From NCBI GenBank assembly GCA_025738555.1, contig JAOVFP010000016.1, positions 1,736,001 to 1,800,000 of the forward strand: a DNA stretch of 64,000 bases, in the 5' to 3' direction. Source of the DNA: Cyathus striatus (taxonomy: Eukaryota; Basidiomycota; Agaricomycetes; Agaricales; Nidulariaceae). The notes beneath the pieces are model-generated. The model was not told where the DNA came from, did no database searches, and saw only the letters and a program-made list of their open reading frames with translations. The translations under genes were made by a program, and so were the position numbers. Below, piece by piece: positions 24,550 through 37,020 of the stretch; position 1 is the stretch's first letter, and each line of letters opens with the position of its first letter.

Positions 24550-25240
24550 TGGTCTGTTAGTCAACGGCGTGGAGTATGGCAGGGCGTCTGGCCCAAACAA
24601 GTCAACTGCCAGAGAGGCGGCGGCCAGTACGGCGCTGGGAGCCCTTAGGCATCAGTATCCTAATCATATTTGATGCTTGTTTACTGAGTCTATGTCTATT
24701 TTCTAATTACTTATGCTACGTTTAATTATATATAGAGAGTGTAAGACTCAGGGTGAGTAACGGTAAATGTGAGCGACCATGCAAGAAAAAAAAGCCCCAG
24801 AGACTAAGATCGCACCCCGTCCCGTCCAAAACCGACAGGAAGAAGGAACTCGCCGATAAGCCAAGTACACAAATATTAAACTTCCCCCTGCCCTCCGCCT
24901 TGAGAGTGATATGCCGCTGCTCCTTGCTGTATGCATCGCTCCCCCACCGCTGGTTATACAAGGGTCAAATCAGAGGAGGATGTGCAGTTTTCATCGCTTG
25001 TAGGGCAGGAGATGGTTGGCAGGAATGACTTCGAATGAGGGAGAAGGAAGCGGTGGCCTAGGATATATGTTTAGTACATGTATGGAGCCATGGCCATGGG
25101 ATAGGACACAGGGTAATACACTGTTCAACGCTGAAGCTATCAAAAGGCAGGGGGGGTTGTAGTCTGTAGAAAATTGTCAGAAAATACGAAGAAAATACGA
25201 AACAGTGACATTCCGGGTCTAGGTCGGTATATCGATACGA
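24550..25240. other. 3' flank of paralog C, nothing recognised
   Basis: No conserved ORF. The ORFs at 24722-25028 overlap on opposite strands and look random. A GGGGGG run lies near 25153. Confidence 0.4.
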
Positions 25241-27660
25241 TGTAATCGTTCATATCACGTGGACGAAGTCCCACGATACCGACCGGCTTCCGGTCTACTT
25301 CCAGTAGTACTCACTACAGACCACTACTCAACCACTACTATGAGCCCTCTACTTATTGCCCTCCTCTGTTTACTGCAACTTGCTTGTGGGGGCCGCTAGC
25401 ACCGTGGCACTAGAGTGCTGCTCCTCTACATCACCCATTCTCTTTCTCACACATAATCCTGTTCTCCTCGAAGGTCGGTTCAATGGGTGAAGCTTCAAGC
25501 TTTTTCAGCTCTCTAGGCTCTAGCGGAAGAAACAGTAAGGCGATATATATGAAGACGCATAACAAGGATTATTGAAAGATGTATTGGAAGGTGTACACAT
25601 GAAGATGTGTTTGTGGCAGGCTGCATGATTGTCGAGCAGCGCGAAAAGGTCCCAGGGAATGGAGCGCAGAGGGATAGGGAGTGGGTGCGCTCCGGTCGTT
25701 ACTTTCGTAAGTCCCATTTCGCTGGCATTGTGTCTTCGCTTATGACATATGCCAGAATATTTAATTATTAACTTCCTCTGTGCTTATACGTACACGAGTA
25801 ATGTTATTCGTACCTTAGGCTTCGTTATATGGGGGGTTGAGAATGGAAGATATCTCCTCTGTTTTGATTAATAGCTTCTCGGTGGTGGTTGGAAAACTGC
25901 ATGTTGTGGCTCTACTTTTGAGCTTGAGTTGCAGTGGTTGTGGTATGGGTGCGTATCGTTTACTTACTAAGGGGTAGTACATTATGAAGCTGATTGGGTT
26001 ACATAGACCCGACCCGACACCCATCTTCTTGGACGCGTGTAAAGCGACTACATACGCATTTCTATTCTTAGACTACTGGAAAGATGATTTTTAACTACAG
26101 AAAAAGAAGGTATGTCTTGTTTCTCTCAACTTAACGTAGCTGACATATACCTAGCGCACACTACAGTACTCAGCATTCATGTGCTATACGGATGACCGAA
26201 GCCGCCAAGGTTCCGGGGAGAATGTAGATATAGGACGTGTGATGTGGAAGAGAGACTCTGGCTCGGCTCTCCTCGGTTCTCGAGATCTGCTATGGATTTC
26301 CGTGGTTGGCTTACTGAGTCGTGTTGGGTGACACTGAGGAGGTAGTAAAGGCTATAAATATGAAGGTACATCTCATTCAGCTTCTCTTGCATTGGTAAAA
26401 CTGATTTACCCACATGACTCTGGATGGTATCGCAGCTGAGACTCTGGGGTTAGAGTTTCAAGCTCTTCGAGGAACGACAGGCAGCCAGACGACATATGCA
26501 TAGCGGAGCTCTTACTCATTACACTTGCTGCCGGCTCCCATCCCTCAACCGTCAATGGTAGTGACTATGAAGGTGCATCTGCCGTTTTATACTCAGCACA
26601 GGAGGCTGACATATGCATTGATCCAGTTGAGTGTCCAACACCTAGGCTTGATCAGACGCAGGATACATGGAGTGTAAAGGTGTGCGTCGGTTTGAATCCG
26701 CTTGCTTTTCAAGGTTTCTGTCCTTTTGGGAATCAAGCCAGTCACTCTCGTCGTCGAGCGTCGGCTGGAGCCTGGTAGTGGGTTAGGGTTATGATGGTAT
26801 AGATATGTACGTAACATCAGTGTCTCCTGCACTCAATGGCTGATTCGCTGGCATGGATCCTTTCGACTGTTCAATCTCGGAAGTCGAGATAAGTAGCTGT
26901 GAAGCAGAGCCCTCGCCCCCGTCTTGTGTATCTCTGAACCCTGGACAATCGACCCGCTGCAGGTTGAAGTACACCTGCTTGCACAGCACCAGGACGCAGA
27001 TTTACGCACAAAGGTCTTTCCCGTTCTCTAAACTAAGCGCTTGACGCTCCTGTTCTTCGACGTCTCGGATTATGACGGTTGAAGTATCTCTGGCCTAAGA
27101 GATGAGTTGGCTCCTTTTTGACTGTTCAATCTCGAGAATCGGGGGATGGTGAGTGCCATTGGCGCCCCCCCTTGGCGTGCATCCCTTGAAGGCGTAGTCA
27201 TCTGCGTAACCTTCTGCCCAGGGGAGGTAATAACCGATCTCTGCAGGCGAACAAGATTTTTCTTCACCGGACGCGCGCGGTACTCCCGTTATGTATAGGT
27301 TTCGGAAATGACATTGCGTCAGGCTACCAGCTGGGCACGATTTGTGTTTACTGCTATACGTTACACAAGACTGTTCGCCGTTCTCGTTCATTTCTTCGTT
27401 ACAACTAGCTCACGTCATTCTGGTACAGAGACGGTTTTCACATCAGTTGAAGGCCTATCCGCGTGCTACCCAATGTTCAAACAATATACTCGCTATTGAT
27501 AGAGAAGGTAAATACCAAAAACGTGCCTTAAGCCTACGACTTCGCCAGTTGATTAGAAAAGGAAACAGTGGTGGTCAACCATCTAACTGATGGGTGGCAA
27601 GAGCGCTACATTCGCGGCTATGTCATCTTCGTAAGCCCTTTATGCTCGGTATCCGCAACG
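25241..27660. repeat. Non-coding module, copy 4 of 4, without a following paralog
   Basis: The module runs through the same landmarks as copy 3 (25340-25460 'tgcaacttgcttgtg', 25445 'cataatcctgttctcctcga', 25565 'aaggattattgaaagatgta', 25800 'atgttattcgtaccttaggc', 27355 'gttacacaaga'). A longer middle part at 26000-27300 is also partly present in copies 1-3. No gene of the A/B/C family follows; instead comes an inverted fragment and then the EF-hand gene. Small ORFs across it are not conserved. Confidence 0.75.
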
Positions 27661-27905
27661 AAGGCTCATGTGAGATCTAAGTATCATACGTCGTACAAGC
27701 AGTCTTCTAACGCTGGGGCAGATGACTAAGGTCTGTGTATTAGTAACGACGGACAGAATGACTGTATATTCCTTCTGCAGCAGCTAGCTTAACGATGCAA
27801 GTTCAATATAGTGGTTTGTACAGCTCATAGAAACAACCCAGGTCAGTTATCTGGTCACCCCCGCCAACAGGCATCGATTACAATATGCAAATGACATTCG
27901 CTCAG
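27661..27905 (-). repeat. Inverted copy of the right part of the module
   Basis: Read on the minus strand this segment gives 'gatgcctgttggcggggg', 'gtgaccaga', 'cgttaagctagctgctgcag', 'ggaatatacagtc' and 'cgttagaagact', in the order found on the + strand at about 20880-21060 and partly at 11170-11330. The unit-4 copy has therefore been inverted, or inserted in inverted orientation, at about 27.66 kb. Confidence 0.75.
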
Positions 27906-28731
27906 TGCCGTCACCTGAAGTTTGATGGTCACTGCCTTAAACAGCGTTACCGTTAGGGAACTTGGGGTGTCCAACATGGCGGTGGTAGCAGGGCTTCGAT
28001 TAATCTATCCTATTCGGTGATTGGGTACAATATATAGAAGAGTAGCTCAGGAGAAATCAGGCAGTTGTATACAAGAGTTCCCGTAACTAATCATAATTGC
28101 CCGTTGCGACAGCGTGCGTGACTTTCTTTGAATGCGACTTTTCCTGTAGACGTCCTTGACAAGACAGCTATATATGGACCACCGTTGATAGAGGAAAATT
28201 CCGAATGCAATGGAAGATCATACTATGAATTCCCGGTACAATGGCGCTCAGTACACCAGAAACGCTCCCTAATCAGCAAACTTGTCCCATGTTTATTAGC
28301 ACCCGGCACTATTTGCAGTGTGAATAAGTAGACTTGAATAGATTCTGTGAGTCGGTTTCAATTTTAGAGGCAGTCCAAGGATATAACTTTTTACCAGCCT
28401 TGCTCTAGTTAACGCCGCCACTCAAACGGAAATGCTCGTGCTCTCATGGTTCACCGTCAAAGAATTCAGTCCAGCTAGCAGTTTCTTTCTCTTTCATGAA
28501 CCTAGTAGTGACACTTTTCGGTCTTCTTTGATTACTGATCGCACCTAGCACTCTGTATTGTGCCAATCTATCGAAGTTCTAAAGGTAGATGATATGAATC
28601 ATTGAATGGGACCGTGATATGTCACCCAAGCGCTGAATCGATGTATAAATGGTAGAGAGCAAAGTTCGTCGGAAATCCACCTATCCAGAAGGCCCTATCC
28701 TTCACTTCCACTCCCATCAACCACAATAATA
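27906..28731. other. 5' flank of the EF-hand/ZZ gene
   Basis: No conserved gene is seen. The ORF at 28128-28331 is short and unrecognised. The promoter of the downstream gene must lie here, but no TATA box or other element could be assigned with confidence. Confidence 0.4.
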
Positions 28732-31700
28732 ATGTCAGGAACGCCGATAGATCTTCCGGAGCTTGGGGTTGAAAGTCAACCGGGTGTGTATTATCGTTGG
28801 CATACAGCAAATACTATACTTATTTAGGTCATGCAGCGCTATGGGAACAGCTCGACGAACTTTACATGCAGCATAAAGACACCATAAACAAATATGCTAC
28901 ATTTGATGTAAAGAGGTCCAGAGGTGCACAGGCAGTAGATGCCTTATTTGGCAGCTTTGATGAAGCCATATCTGCAGTCCTTGAAGGATTGGAATTGCTT
29001 GGTAGCATTCACCCAGCAGCCGGTGGTAGGTGTAGATTTTCTCAGTATATTTATTTTTGGTATATCATACCCTTGACTTTAGCCGCCGTCTTGGCATTCC
29101 GTGTAGTCGTCAGTCTTGATCTCAAGCGAAAAGAGAACGATAAGAAAGTACTGGTTGTAAAAGCCCAAATGTTAAGCATGATATGTGCATTTTTCCAGTA
29201 CGCTACTTAATTTTATTGGTACACCGCCAAATATTCACTTTTTGATAAGGCTACATGAGTTAAAAGAGCCACCCCAGACTGGGCATGCTAAGGAATCTTT
29301 AGCAAGGCTAGCCGACCAAATTGCTGTGGAAATAAAGGATTGCGGGAATTCCTTCGACTATTATTCGAAAAAGTCTACTCTTTGTGAGTGTAGCAGTGTG
29401 GTTTTGGCCAACTACAGGATTTGACAATGATTTCAGCAAAGTATGCCAGGGCTTATGGCTACGAAAAAAGATTCTCTAAACATATTGAAAAGTTAGCTAG
29501 CCTGCGGGATGAGCTGAAATTAGAACTCCTCCTATATTTAGGAAGGAAGCAAGAAGAGCTCGGGAATAAAATGGATAAGATGTCATCGCAGGTTGCCGAA
29601 CTTAAGGATGAATTTTGGAAAGCTTTTCGTAGCCCCCGTGAAATTGGCGTTTTAGCCTTTATCAAGGATCCGGGAGGCTCAGTGGAGACATGCATTGAGA
29701 ACGAAAACATCTTCAGTAAACTGCTATTGCAAACCGGGGAGGATCTATATAAAGATGCTCCACGAGCACGAAACGAACGAATTGCAATGTTAAAGGAACT
29801 GAAGGAAGATATGGCGGATGAATTCAGGAATAATATGACTTGGTTTGAGGGGAAATTCAAACTTCAAAGCGAATCCCTCCAAGCCTTTATGAAGAGTTAC
29901 TTTGAACAGTTTGGTGGCGCTCTACAGAACAATAATAGACAGCTGGAGGACCTCAATGTTTCTATACGTGAGTTGGCACGTAGAGCATATGAAACCATTG
30001 ATGATCATGTAAGTACTAGGCCTTACTATTTCTAATTGCTAAAGTTACTTAACTTGTTGTCATAGGAAATGCAAACGATCTGGAAAACAATGGTACTGAA
30101 ATTTAACTGACCATTATATAATATTTAAGGAGTTCTGACTATACATAGGGATTGGGGACAAGTGTTAGTGCCCGACAGTTCATCCTTACGATTCGCGATC
30201 ATTTTGAAGTTGGGGCTAATTCCAACCTAAGTACTGCTCACCAATCTCCTTCACATATAAATATCTTTCTTGAAGGAGAAGGAAACTTCCTGGGCCTTGA
30301 GAACTCAAATGACTTGGGACAGAGTCTGAAGCCCCCTGTAATTATCAATTCCATGCTTTTTCATGACCAAGACAGAGAAGCACAAAAATATATCCGATGG
30401 GCATTGCAATATCTAGATGCTTCGCACTTTCAGCAAATCATGGAGGCAATCGATGAAGATGGCTCAGGATTTATTAGTATTAAGGAAGCAAATAAGTTTT
30501 CTCGCACAAAACCCAAACACTGGTCGTAAGTGGATTTTATTTCTTAGATAACTGGTCTCATGGATTATCTCCGGTAGGCTGTTACAGTGGTTCGCTTATT
30601 GGGCTGCTGGTAAGCACACCTTTCTTTCGCTTTCGCGCAACTTCATACATTAGTTTCAAAGGCCAGGAAATTGTGACACTTAGCTACCAGGCAAAGATAC
30701 ATGATATTTTACAACATATGCATACAATTGTGGATATGGTCCTCCCTGCCAACCGGCCAATTCTCGATAACTATCTGGATTCGTCTGCCCTTCATCGCAG
30801 CGAAGTTTTACTGAAGTCGATTAAAACAATCAGCACAGAAGTAAGCGATGCAAGGCTGAAGAAACTTGCTGAGGAGTACACCTTAAACCGCCAGAAAACA
30901 ATCCTCAGAAGTCTAAAGAAAGTACACTACCTGATCGATACCGAGCAAACTCTTGGGTTGATTTTAGATCAAACACAAGGGAGAATGGAAATCGTGAGTA
31001 CAGCCGTGTCATTGATCAATCATACTAACTTCATTGGTGACGTTGCAGGATGTTTTTCCTCTTATATATCTTTTGCTAAGGCAGCATTTATCAATATTTG
31101 AACTCTCGCGCAAACATCACTTGCATTGTAATGAGATGGAAAAGCATCTGATATCTTTTAATATCATATTTTCCATATTTGATAAACGCATGAAACAGCT
31201 AGAAGGTAATTTGATTTGAGATTGAAATATGTATTTTGCTTATGGCAGTGCTATTTAGCTATATTTCAGCAGACTGGTAGAGACCCCAAAGCACAGTTTC
31301 AAACTTACGCTTCTGGAATGGTATGGTCTTATATCTCATTTTTTGCCTGTGTTCATTAGCATTTTCTAGTTCTATGAATCCTATAAATATTTATTCGAAG
31401 ATATTGATGAGATTATTCCTTCTTATCACTACTCAGTTTTGTTCGGAAACACAGATAGTCCTCTAGATATACCAGATTCCCCTGATAAGGATGACGGGGA
31501 AGAGGTGAACATGGAGTTAGTGGAGCCTAGAGAAAAGACGAAGCAAAGTTTGCTCCAATATCCAGAGGAACAACCAGCAAACTTTGAAAATGACGACCAT
31601 AGGTGGATATCGGTTGACAATTTGTGTCCACTACAAAAATGCGTCGTCAGAAGGTCTCTTATTCTGGGCAATAGGAAACGTAGTAGATTCTGTCGATGGA

Positions 31701-33265
31701 ATCCATACTCTATCCGGACGAGTGGAGAAACTCTTCTTCAAGACCGCTAACTTGAACTTCGGCACAATGGATGCGAAGTGTTTCCCTGGCGAAACTTCTG
31801 AAACTATCTCTATACGTGTTACGTTCACGCCTGATATAAAAGAACGTTTCGTTTCCTTGCACTTTTTTGGGACATGCAATCTCGCGCTACACACAATAGC
31901 AGGACATTTTGTGCAGTCGGCGGATGAAGACATTAAAAGTTCGCAATCTTTTCAGCTCATGAAACATGATCACAATGCACAGCGTGCTCGACTCATTTTG
32001 GATGCTTCCGAAGCTATTGTCTCTGACAGCTCTAAGATTGAAGACTACTACTTTGTTGCCGGTATTCCTAGGGAAATAGTGGACAAATTTCGTCTTCGCA
32101 TGTCCGACCCCCGCAAATTGCGCGCAAGGGCAAGATGGTACTACGCTATTTTCAAAATTCTTGCCCAGAGACCGAGCCAAAAGTGGAGTTGGTGGTCTAT
32201 ACAAGTTGGATGTCAGATACGCCATGCATGGATAAGGATCACGACCAACCGCAAGGATAGAAATGCTAACGAGCTGGCCAATCTTTTGGAGGACAGTTTA
32301 CAGGAACTATGGAATATGCGTCGATTGATCCATCCAGCCTGTGAAACATTGTATGACGAAATTTCGGAATACCTTTATAGTAGAGGTTTATATAAAATGT
32401 GAGTTGATATGTCAACATCATTCATTTCACATGGCAGTCTAAAGTTATTTTCAGGTCATTTGGCGTTGAATGTGACGCGTGCGGGATGGAGATTTATTGG
32501 ACAAGATACCAGTGTGTTACTTGCACCACTGGAATGTTCGATAATCAAGTAGACCTTTGCATTTCCTGCGTCAACACCCCTTCTTTCTTTACTAAAGCTG
32601 GCCATTATCACGAATCATCACATACCCTTGTGCGTATCGGTGTCTACGAGCGAAATTATTTGCACAAGTGGATGATATTAGAAGCAAGGAAAATGTCGGT
32701 CCGCATCAAAGCGGCATTCCGAGCTCAAGAGATGGCATTACGTCATATGATATGCATAGCTTGTAATCAGCCTGTGAAACTTCCATGTCTAGTTTGCGTC
32801 ATCTGTGGTATGCATCCAATGTTCAACATTACAACTTTTACTTGACACATGATTATCCCAGCCCCCGACTACTTCTACTGCGAAAGTTGCGTTTATATGG
32901 GATTTCCATTGCTGATTAATCAGGCGGTACATGAAAAGAGAATAAACCCAAAATGCCCCAACCACCACGGCAAACATCCACTTTTAAGGATTTCAGATGC
33001 GAATGACGTGAAGAGAAGCAATGAAGCAGACTGGGTAAAAAATAAACTGACTGAAGTAGATAAAAGGATTGGTAAGAGCTCGAATTCATACCTATTTCAA
33101 TAAATTATCTGCTGACAATAGGTAGACGGGCTTGGGGCCGGGATCGGTGGAGTCAGGAGTGAAATATTAGGAGTTACTAATTCTCGGATTGAATCACTTG
33201 AGGAGAAAGTAGAGCTCATGATGGCCTTACTGGAGAGAATTTATCATATCTCTCCCAGTATGTAG
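28732..33265 (+). CDS. EF-hand and ZZ-type zinc finger protein, 16 exons
   Basis: Exons: 28732-28783, 28828-29025, 29083-29197, 29250-29383, 29437-30008, 30066-30092, 30149-30525, 30578-30609, 30662-30993, 31049-31205, 31259-31320, 31370-31504, 31566-32398, 32455-32807, 32862-33071 and 33126-33265. They sum to 3729 nt (1242 residues) with no stop. The N-terminal 300 residues are helical (VKRSRGAQAVDALFGSF, then a LASLRDELKLELLLYLGRK coiled stretch). An EF-hand loop, DEDGSGFISIKE, precedes LLQWFAYWAA. Near the C-terminus a ZZ finger shows CDACGMEIYW, YQCVTC, DLCISC and HYHESSH, followed by a second cysteine cluster (CIACNQPV, CLVCVIC, YFYCESC). A coiled coil ends the protein. I recognise the domain order as a family expanded in Agaricomycetes. 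Calcium binding and a ZZ-mediated peptide contact are expected from the domains; the cellular role is unknown. Confidence 0.88.
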
Positions 33266-33286
33266 TTTGAAGTAGCCACACACGTA

Positions 33287-34271
33287 CTGTACCATTTCGA
33301 ATGGTTCGTCACCCCAAATCCTGCGTGACACGCCGAACCAGTGATTCTATTCGTCACTTAGGCAGCTGCAGCGTGACGCTTAGAAATTTTCGTCAGGTGT
33401 ACGCTACATTTTCTGAAAATAACAAGCACTGGTGGCCTAACGGTAAAGTTTCTATGAGTATTATTGACTGCTCTCCGTGAGGTTTCGGTTTCAGTTCTTT
33501 ACCATTGCAATAAGTTTTTACCTGTAATAAGTAGCGCTTGTAACTTGCAATTTGCTTGCAATTACCGCTGGTTACCACTATTCACCGGTACTGTACCATT
33601 ACGATCAACTGTTCACGAGCTTTTTGCGTGACGGCCATGTTCAGTTGGACCTTGTGTTCAATGACCTGTGTGATGCGTGACAAAACCCAAATCTGTTCAA
33701 ATTTAGGCTTGCGAGCGAAGCGAGCGCTCGCAAAATTTGACCTAGTTTCTTGTACCTCTGTTCAGACTTGGCTGTGATGCGTGACAAATCCGGGTTCCGT
33801 TCAAGTTCACGGCCCTGTGTGACAAGTGACTGAACAGTTGATCGTAATTGTACAGTATCCTGAACTTATGATCATGACGGAGCATTCATTTTCTCTCTCA
33901 CGCACTACACTCATACAACTATGGCTACTCCTTCAATATCCAATCACATTCGCTCTATCATTCTTTCTAACCCCAAGCTCTGGGAAACAGAAGTGCAAGG
34001 CAAAGACCCGCTACCAGCAATTTTGGCACCATCATGATGAAGATGGCTCAGATGTTGATTAAGTAAAACTTTATATTGTTTACAAGTAACTAATAGAACT
34101 GTATACTACATTTGACGCGATTTTTGCGTTCTAGAGCTCAAAATTGAGCATTTTCTATGAACCATTTAATCGGTTCGTCAGTTGCCTCTGTGATGCGTGA
34201 CGTGAGCCAAATTTCGGCACGTCAGGTGGGGTGCGTGATGCGTGACTGCCGAATCATTTGAAATGGTACAG
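33287..34271. mobile_element. MITE-like element with TA flanks, host of a second copy
   Basis: The left end CTGTACCATTTCGAATGG and the right end, read inverted, CTGTACCATTTCAAATGA form terminal inverted repeats, each flanked by TA (33285-33286 and 34272-34273). This fits a TA-duplicating Tc1/mariner-type non-autonomous element. It contains repeated GTGATGCGTGAC motifs and no transposase. It lies 22 bp after the stop codon of the EF-hand/ZZ gene, inside the probable 3' UTR. After removing the nested 265-bp element about 720 bp remain. Confidence 0.85.
33591..33855. mobile_element. Nested 265-bp MITE of the same family
   Basis: The ends CTGTACCATTACGATCAACT and, inverted from the right, CTGTACAATTACGATCAACT match at 19 of 20 positions. 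TA flanks lie at 33589-33590 and 33856-33857. An internal hairpin, TTGCGAGCG / CGCTCGCAA, lies around 33711-33735. No coding capacity. Confidence 0.88.
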
Positions 34272-34526
34272 TAGCCCATTTTTTCAACAATTTTACTATA
34301 ATATCCACATTCATCTTTACATTCATACTAAGATCCCGATATGAAACGTTTCACATTTATCTGCCTTTACTAAGTGTGTAGCATACAATTATGGCCAGGA
34401 CGACATACGATGATTTGATAAGTTAATGTAACACTGGCGATGAGGCTTATGCTTTGAGCGCTTAAACCTGGCTTAAACCTTCTCTGACTCTAACTTACTG
34501 CTCCCTATTCCAGGTCTCTTCCTCTC
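34272..34526. other. Intergenic, nothing recognised
   Basis: AT-rich spacer between the MITE and the minus-strand membrane ORF. Direct TAAACCT repeats lie at 34463-34480. No gene seen. Confidence 0.4.
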
Positions 34527-35039
34527 TCATGCTACACCATCCTGTACTCTGCTTCCAAGCGTGAATGTGATGGTAATGTCATTGATAACGATCCAAGCAA
34601 TGATAATCGAGGAACAACACACTACCCAACGATAAGGACCAGAAGAGGGGATGCAACACACTCCAAGGATAGCAAGTAGATTTGAACAAGCAGAATAAGA
34701 TACAACAGGGAGGAACAAGAGAAGAGCATCGAAAATGCGTCCATGATTCCTGGACCTGACGTAGACTAGAACCAGTATGATCAAATCCGAGACGATAGCA
34801 CAGATAATAAAGGTAGCATATGGTTTAACTTCTACGTTGAGGCCTATGCATCCCAAAATAGGAGCGACTAAGGGTAGCCATATTGAAGCTAGAAGATTTT
34901 CCCGCTCATGAACAACTTGAACAATATAAATCTCCAAGTAACATATTGAACAATGAGATGCCGATGAACATGGAACATAAAGCACAAAGTCAAGTCGAGC
35001 GGTCTCACATCGGGTACTCAATCTCAGTTCATTCTGCAT
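34527..35039 (-). CDS. Putative membrane protein, probably partial or decayed
   Basis: An uninterrupted 170-residue frame starting with ATG. Hydrophobic segments include LLASIWLPLVAPILGCIGL, FIICAIVSDLIILVLVYV, IFDALLLFLPVVSY and VVCCSSIIIAWIVIND, so at least four membrane spans are likely. The arrangement recalls fungal DUF6533/DUF6534-type multi-span proteins, but no signature residue block could be matched. Upstream minus-strand ORFs at 35054-35326 and 35370-35636 may be further exons or remnants, and no splice model joining them was convincing. Function unknown. Confidence 0.35.
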   Translation of the reverse strand: MQNELRLSTRCETARLDFVLYVPCSSASHCSICYLEIYIVQVVHERENLLASIWLPLVAPILGCIGLNVEVKPYATFIICAIVSDLIILVLVYVRSRNHGRIFDALLLFLPVVSYSACSNLLAILGVCCIPSSGPYRWVVCCSSIIIAWIVINDITITFTLGSRVQDGVA

Positions 35040-35740
35040 GGCTCGCTAGACCTCTACGGTAGGATCATAGGCGTCTGCGGCCTGTCCAGACTCCATCGGG
35101 ATAACGATTTCCCAAACGTTGTCAGCCGATAAACGCCAACCCCCCAGGAACACAATACACGATTCTCCCATGATGGACAGGCAAACTGAACAAGGGCCAT
35201 ACGAATGGGGGCCGACGTTTGCTTCATTGGCCTTTGTGAGAAGAGAACCATGCGATCCCTCCTAGCTGACAGTTTGGATATCCAAACGAGGATTTCCACC
35301 CGACACGAGGGGGCGTTGTCTAGCATCTCGAAGCCTGCAGCTGACGTCGGAACACATTGGGTCTCAGAGTTATAGGGTCGTAACTACAGCGACAGCCCCG
35401 TGGCACTGTCGTTTCCCAAGCAGTACGTCGCTGGAAGGATAACTGAAGCTTTCGAGAGAGGTACAATGTTGAAGTGACAGTGCAGAACGGGAGCATATCA
35501 TTGGAAGATAGGAACAGAGACGAGGGAATATGAGAGCGATCGGGACATATACAAGGTTATCACGAAGCATGTGCTGCAATACCGAAAATATTGGGACAAG
35601 TGGGAAGAGCCTCTGAGGCCCGACTTGCAGGAGCAAGAACGAATAACATTACAGTGAATACATTAAGATGAGAGCCTAGTTTTAACTGCACAAAACGTCA
35701 ATACAGACACGAAAGAGAATCAGTCCAACACACCTTCTCT

Positions 35741-37020
35741 TCATTTTGACATCTTCCTCCCACTCAAAAATCCATCCACCCAACAAATCCCCACCTTCAC
35801 ACAATCCCTCCACGCAGAATACATCAACACAACAAAATTCTGCCCCTCGGGGCTCCCATCCAAATACGGCGTCGTATCGCCCCATCCCAGCGGGTTAACA
35901 GCAGGCACAACCCGCCCGTCACCCAAGACATGCCCGTCCTGTCCCAACGTCCCGCGTATCCCATCTGCCCAATGCACATACGAAGGCCCAAACACAGCAG
36001 GGTTGATCACGGCCATACGGTAAGCCACAGCAGCTAACATCGAGCTCCCCGAAATCTCCCCGAACCCATGTCCGTCCCCACTCGTATCGTTGAGGTAGTT
36101 CCTCAGCAGACCTCCATCAGCCGGGGAATGGATGGCTCCATCTAGAATCTCCTTAATCCATAGGGAAATGTCGTGTACTGCCTTTGCACGCCATGTGAGG
36201 TGGCTGGGTTTGTTCGCTATGGGGGCTTTGAGTACCGTGGCGAGCACACGCGTCATTCCCGCTGCGGCCCATGCGTTTCCTGTGGACCAGAGGCCTGGGT
36301 CGAAGTTCATGGGACCGATGATGTGTTCCCAGACCCCGCGGGAGGATGAGGTGGTGTTGGCCTTCAAGACTTGGCGGTAGAGCTGGAGTTGGGTTACTGT
36401 ATCTTGGAGAAGAGTGATGTTGTTGTGCACTGCGGCGTGGTATGCGAGGAACGGGGGAGCCATGTAGACAAAGTCAGCCCTAGGAACAACGTTAATGGTG
36501 CTCGATGCAGGAGGGCGCAATGGACTCACCATAGCTCGGGGTACTGTGCACGATGGGAGATAGCTCCGTTCCAGAAACGCGGTGCTTGAGTAGTGATATA
36601 GTCGACTTCTTCCTGCGCAGCGTCAGCGTACGTGTCGTTGTTGTCGATTACGCCAAGCAGAACCGCGCTGACACCAAGACTAGCTGGGTCACCCACTGCA
36701 CCATCTCCATCAGACAGCCCATTCGCTCCAGTTCCAATAACGATCTTGCTCGCAGCGTAGGCGAGAGATCTAACGTCCACCGACGACTTGACTTTAGGAA
36801 CTGGAAAAGGGTGCTGACCGAATACCGAGAGCTCTGGATTGTACAGCTCGAGGAGAGCTTCAGAGGCGGTGCCAAACTCCCATGAATGCGATGGGAGAGA
36901 TTCTGCAAGCGAGGAGACAGATACGAAATCAAAGCCAGGAGAGAACGGTATCGCGCTGTTGGATGAGGACGCAGTCACCAGCTTGACGACCAGGAGCGAA
37001 AAGGGTAGCCAAACTATCAT
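35741..37020 (-). CDS. Secreted six-hairpin glycosidase-like protein (GH105-like)
   Basis: Two exons, 37020-36530 and 36479-35741, are separated by a 50-bp intron (GTGAGT...CCTAG) and together encode 409 residues. The N-terminal MIVWLPFSLLVVKLVTASS looks like a signal peptide, so the product is probably secreted. Conserved blocks of the fungal alpha/alpha six-hairpin family are present in order: WEFGTASEALLEL, DPASLGVSAVLLG, NGAISHRAQYPELWADFVYM, PPFLAYHA, GLWSTGNAWAAAGMTRVLAT, DGGLLRNYLND, SSMLAAVAYRMAV, PEGQNFVVLMYSAWRDC. GH105 members act as unsaturated rhamnogalacturonyl hydrolases, but many fungal proteins of this fold are uncharacterised, so the substrate is left open. Length and both ends look complete. 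Base composition is like the neighbouring host genes. Confidence 0.9.

Noticed and set aside
24722..25028. Overlapping ORFs of 62-91 residues on both strands after paralog C
   Set aside because: No conservation at the equivalent place after A or B and no recognisable domain.
31505..31565. Apparent frameshift in the EF-hand/ZZ gene
   Set aside because: A 61-bp GTGAAC...TCCAG intron joins the two frames without loss, so no mutation is needed.
36132..36589. + strand ORFs opposite the glycosidase gene
   Set aside because: They are antisense shadows of a well-supported minus-strand coding sequence.
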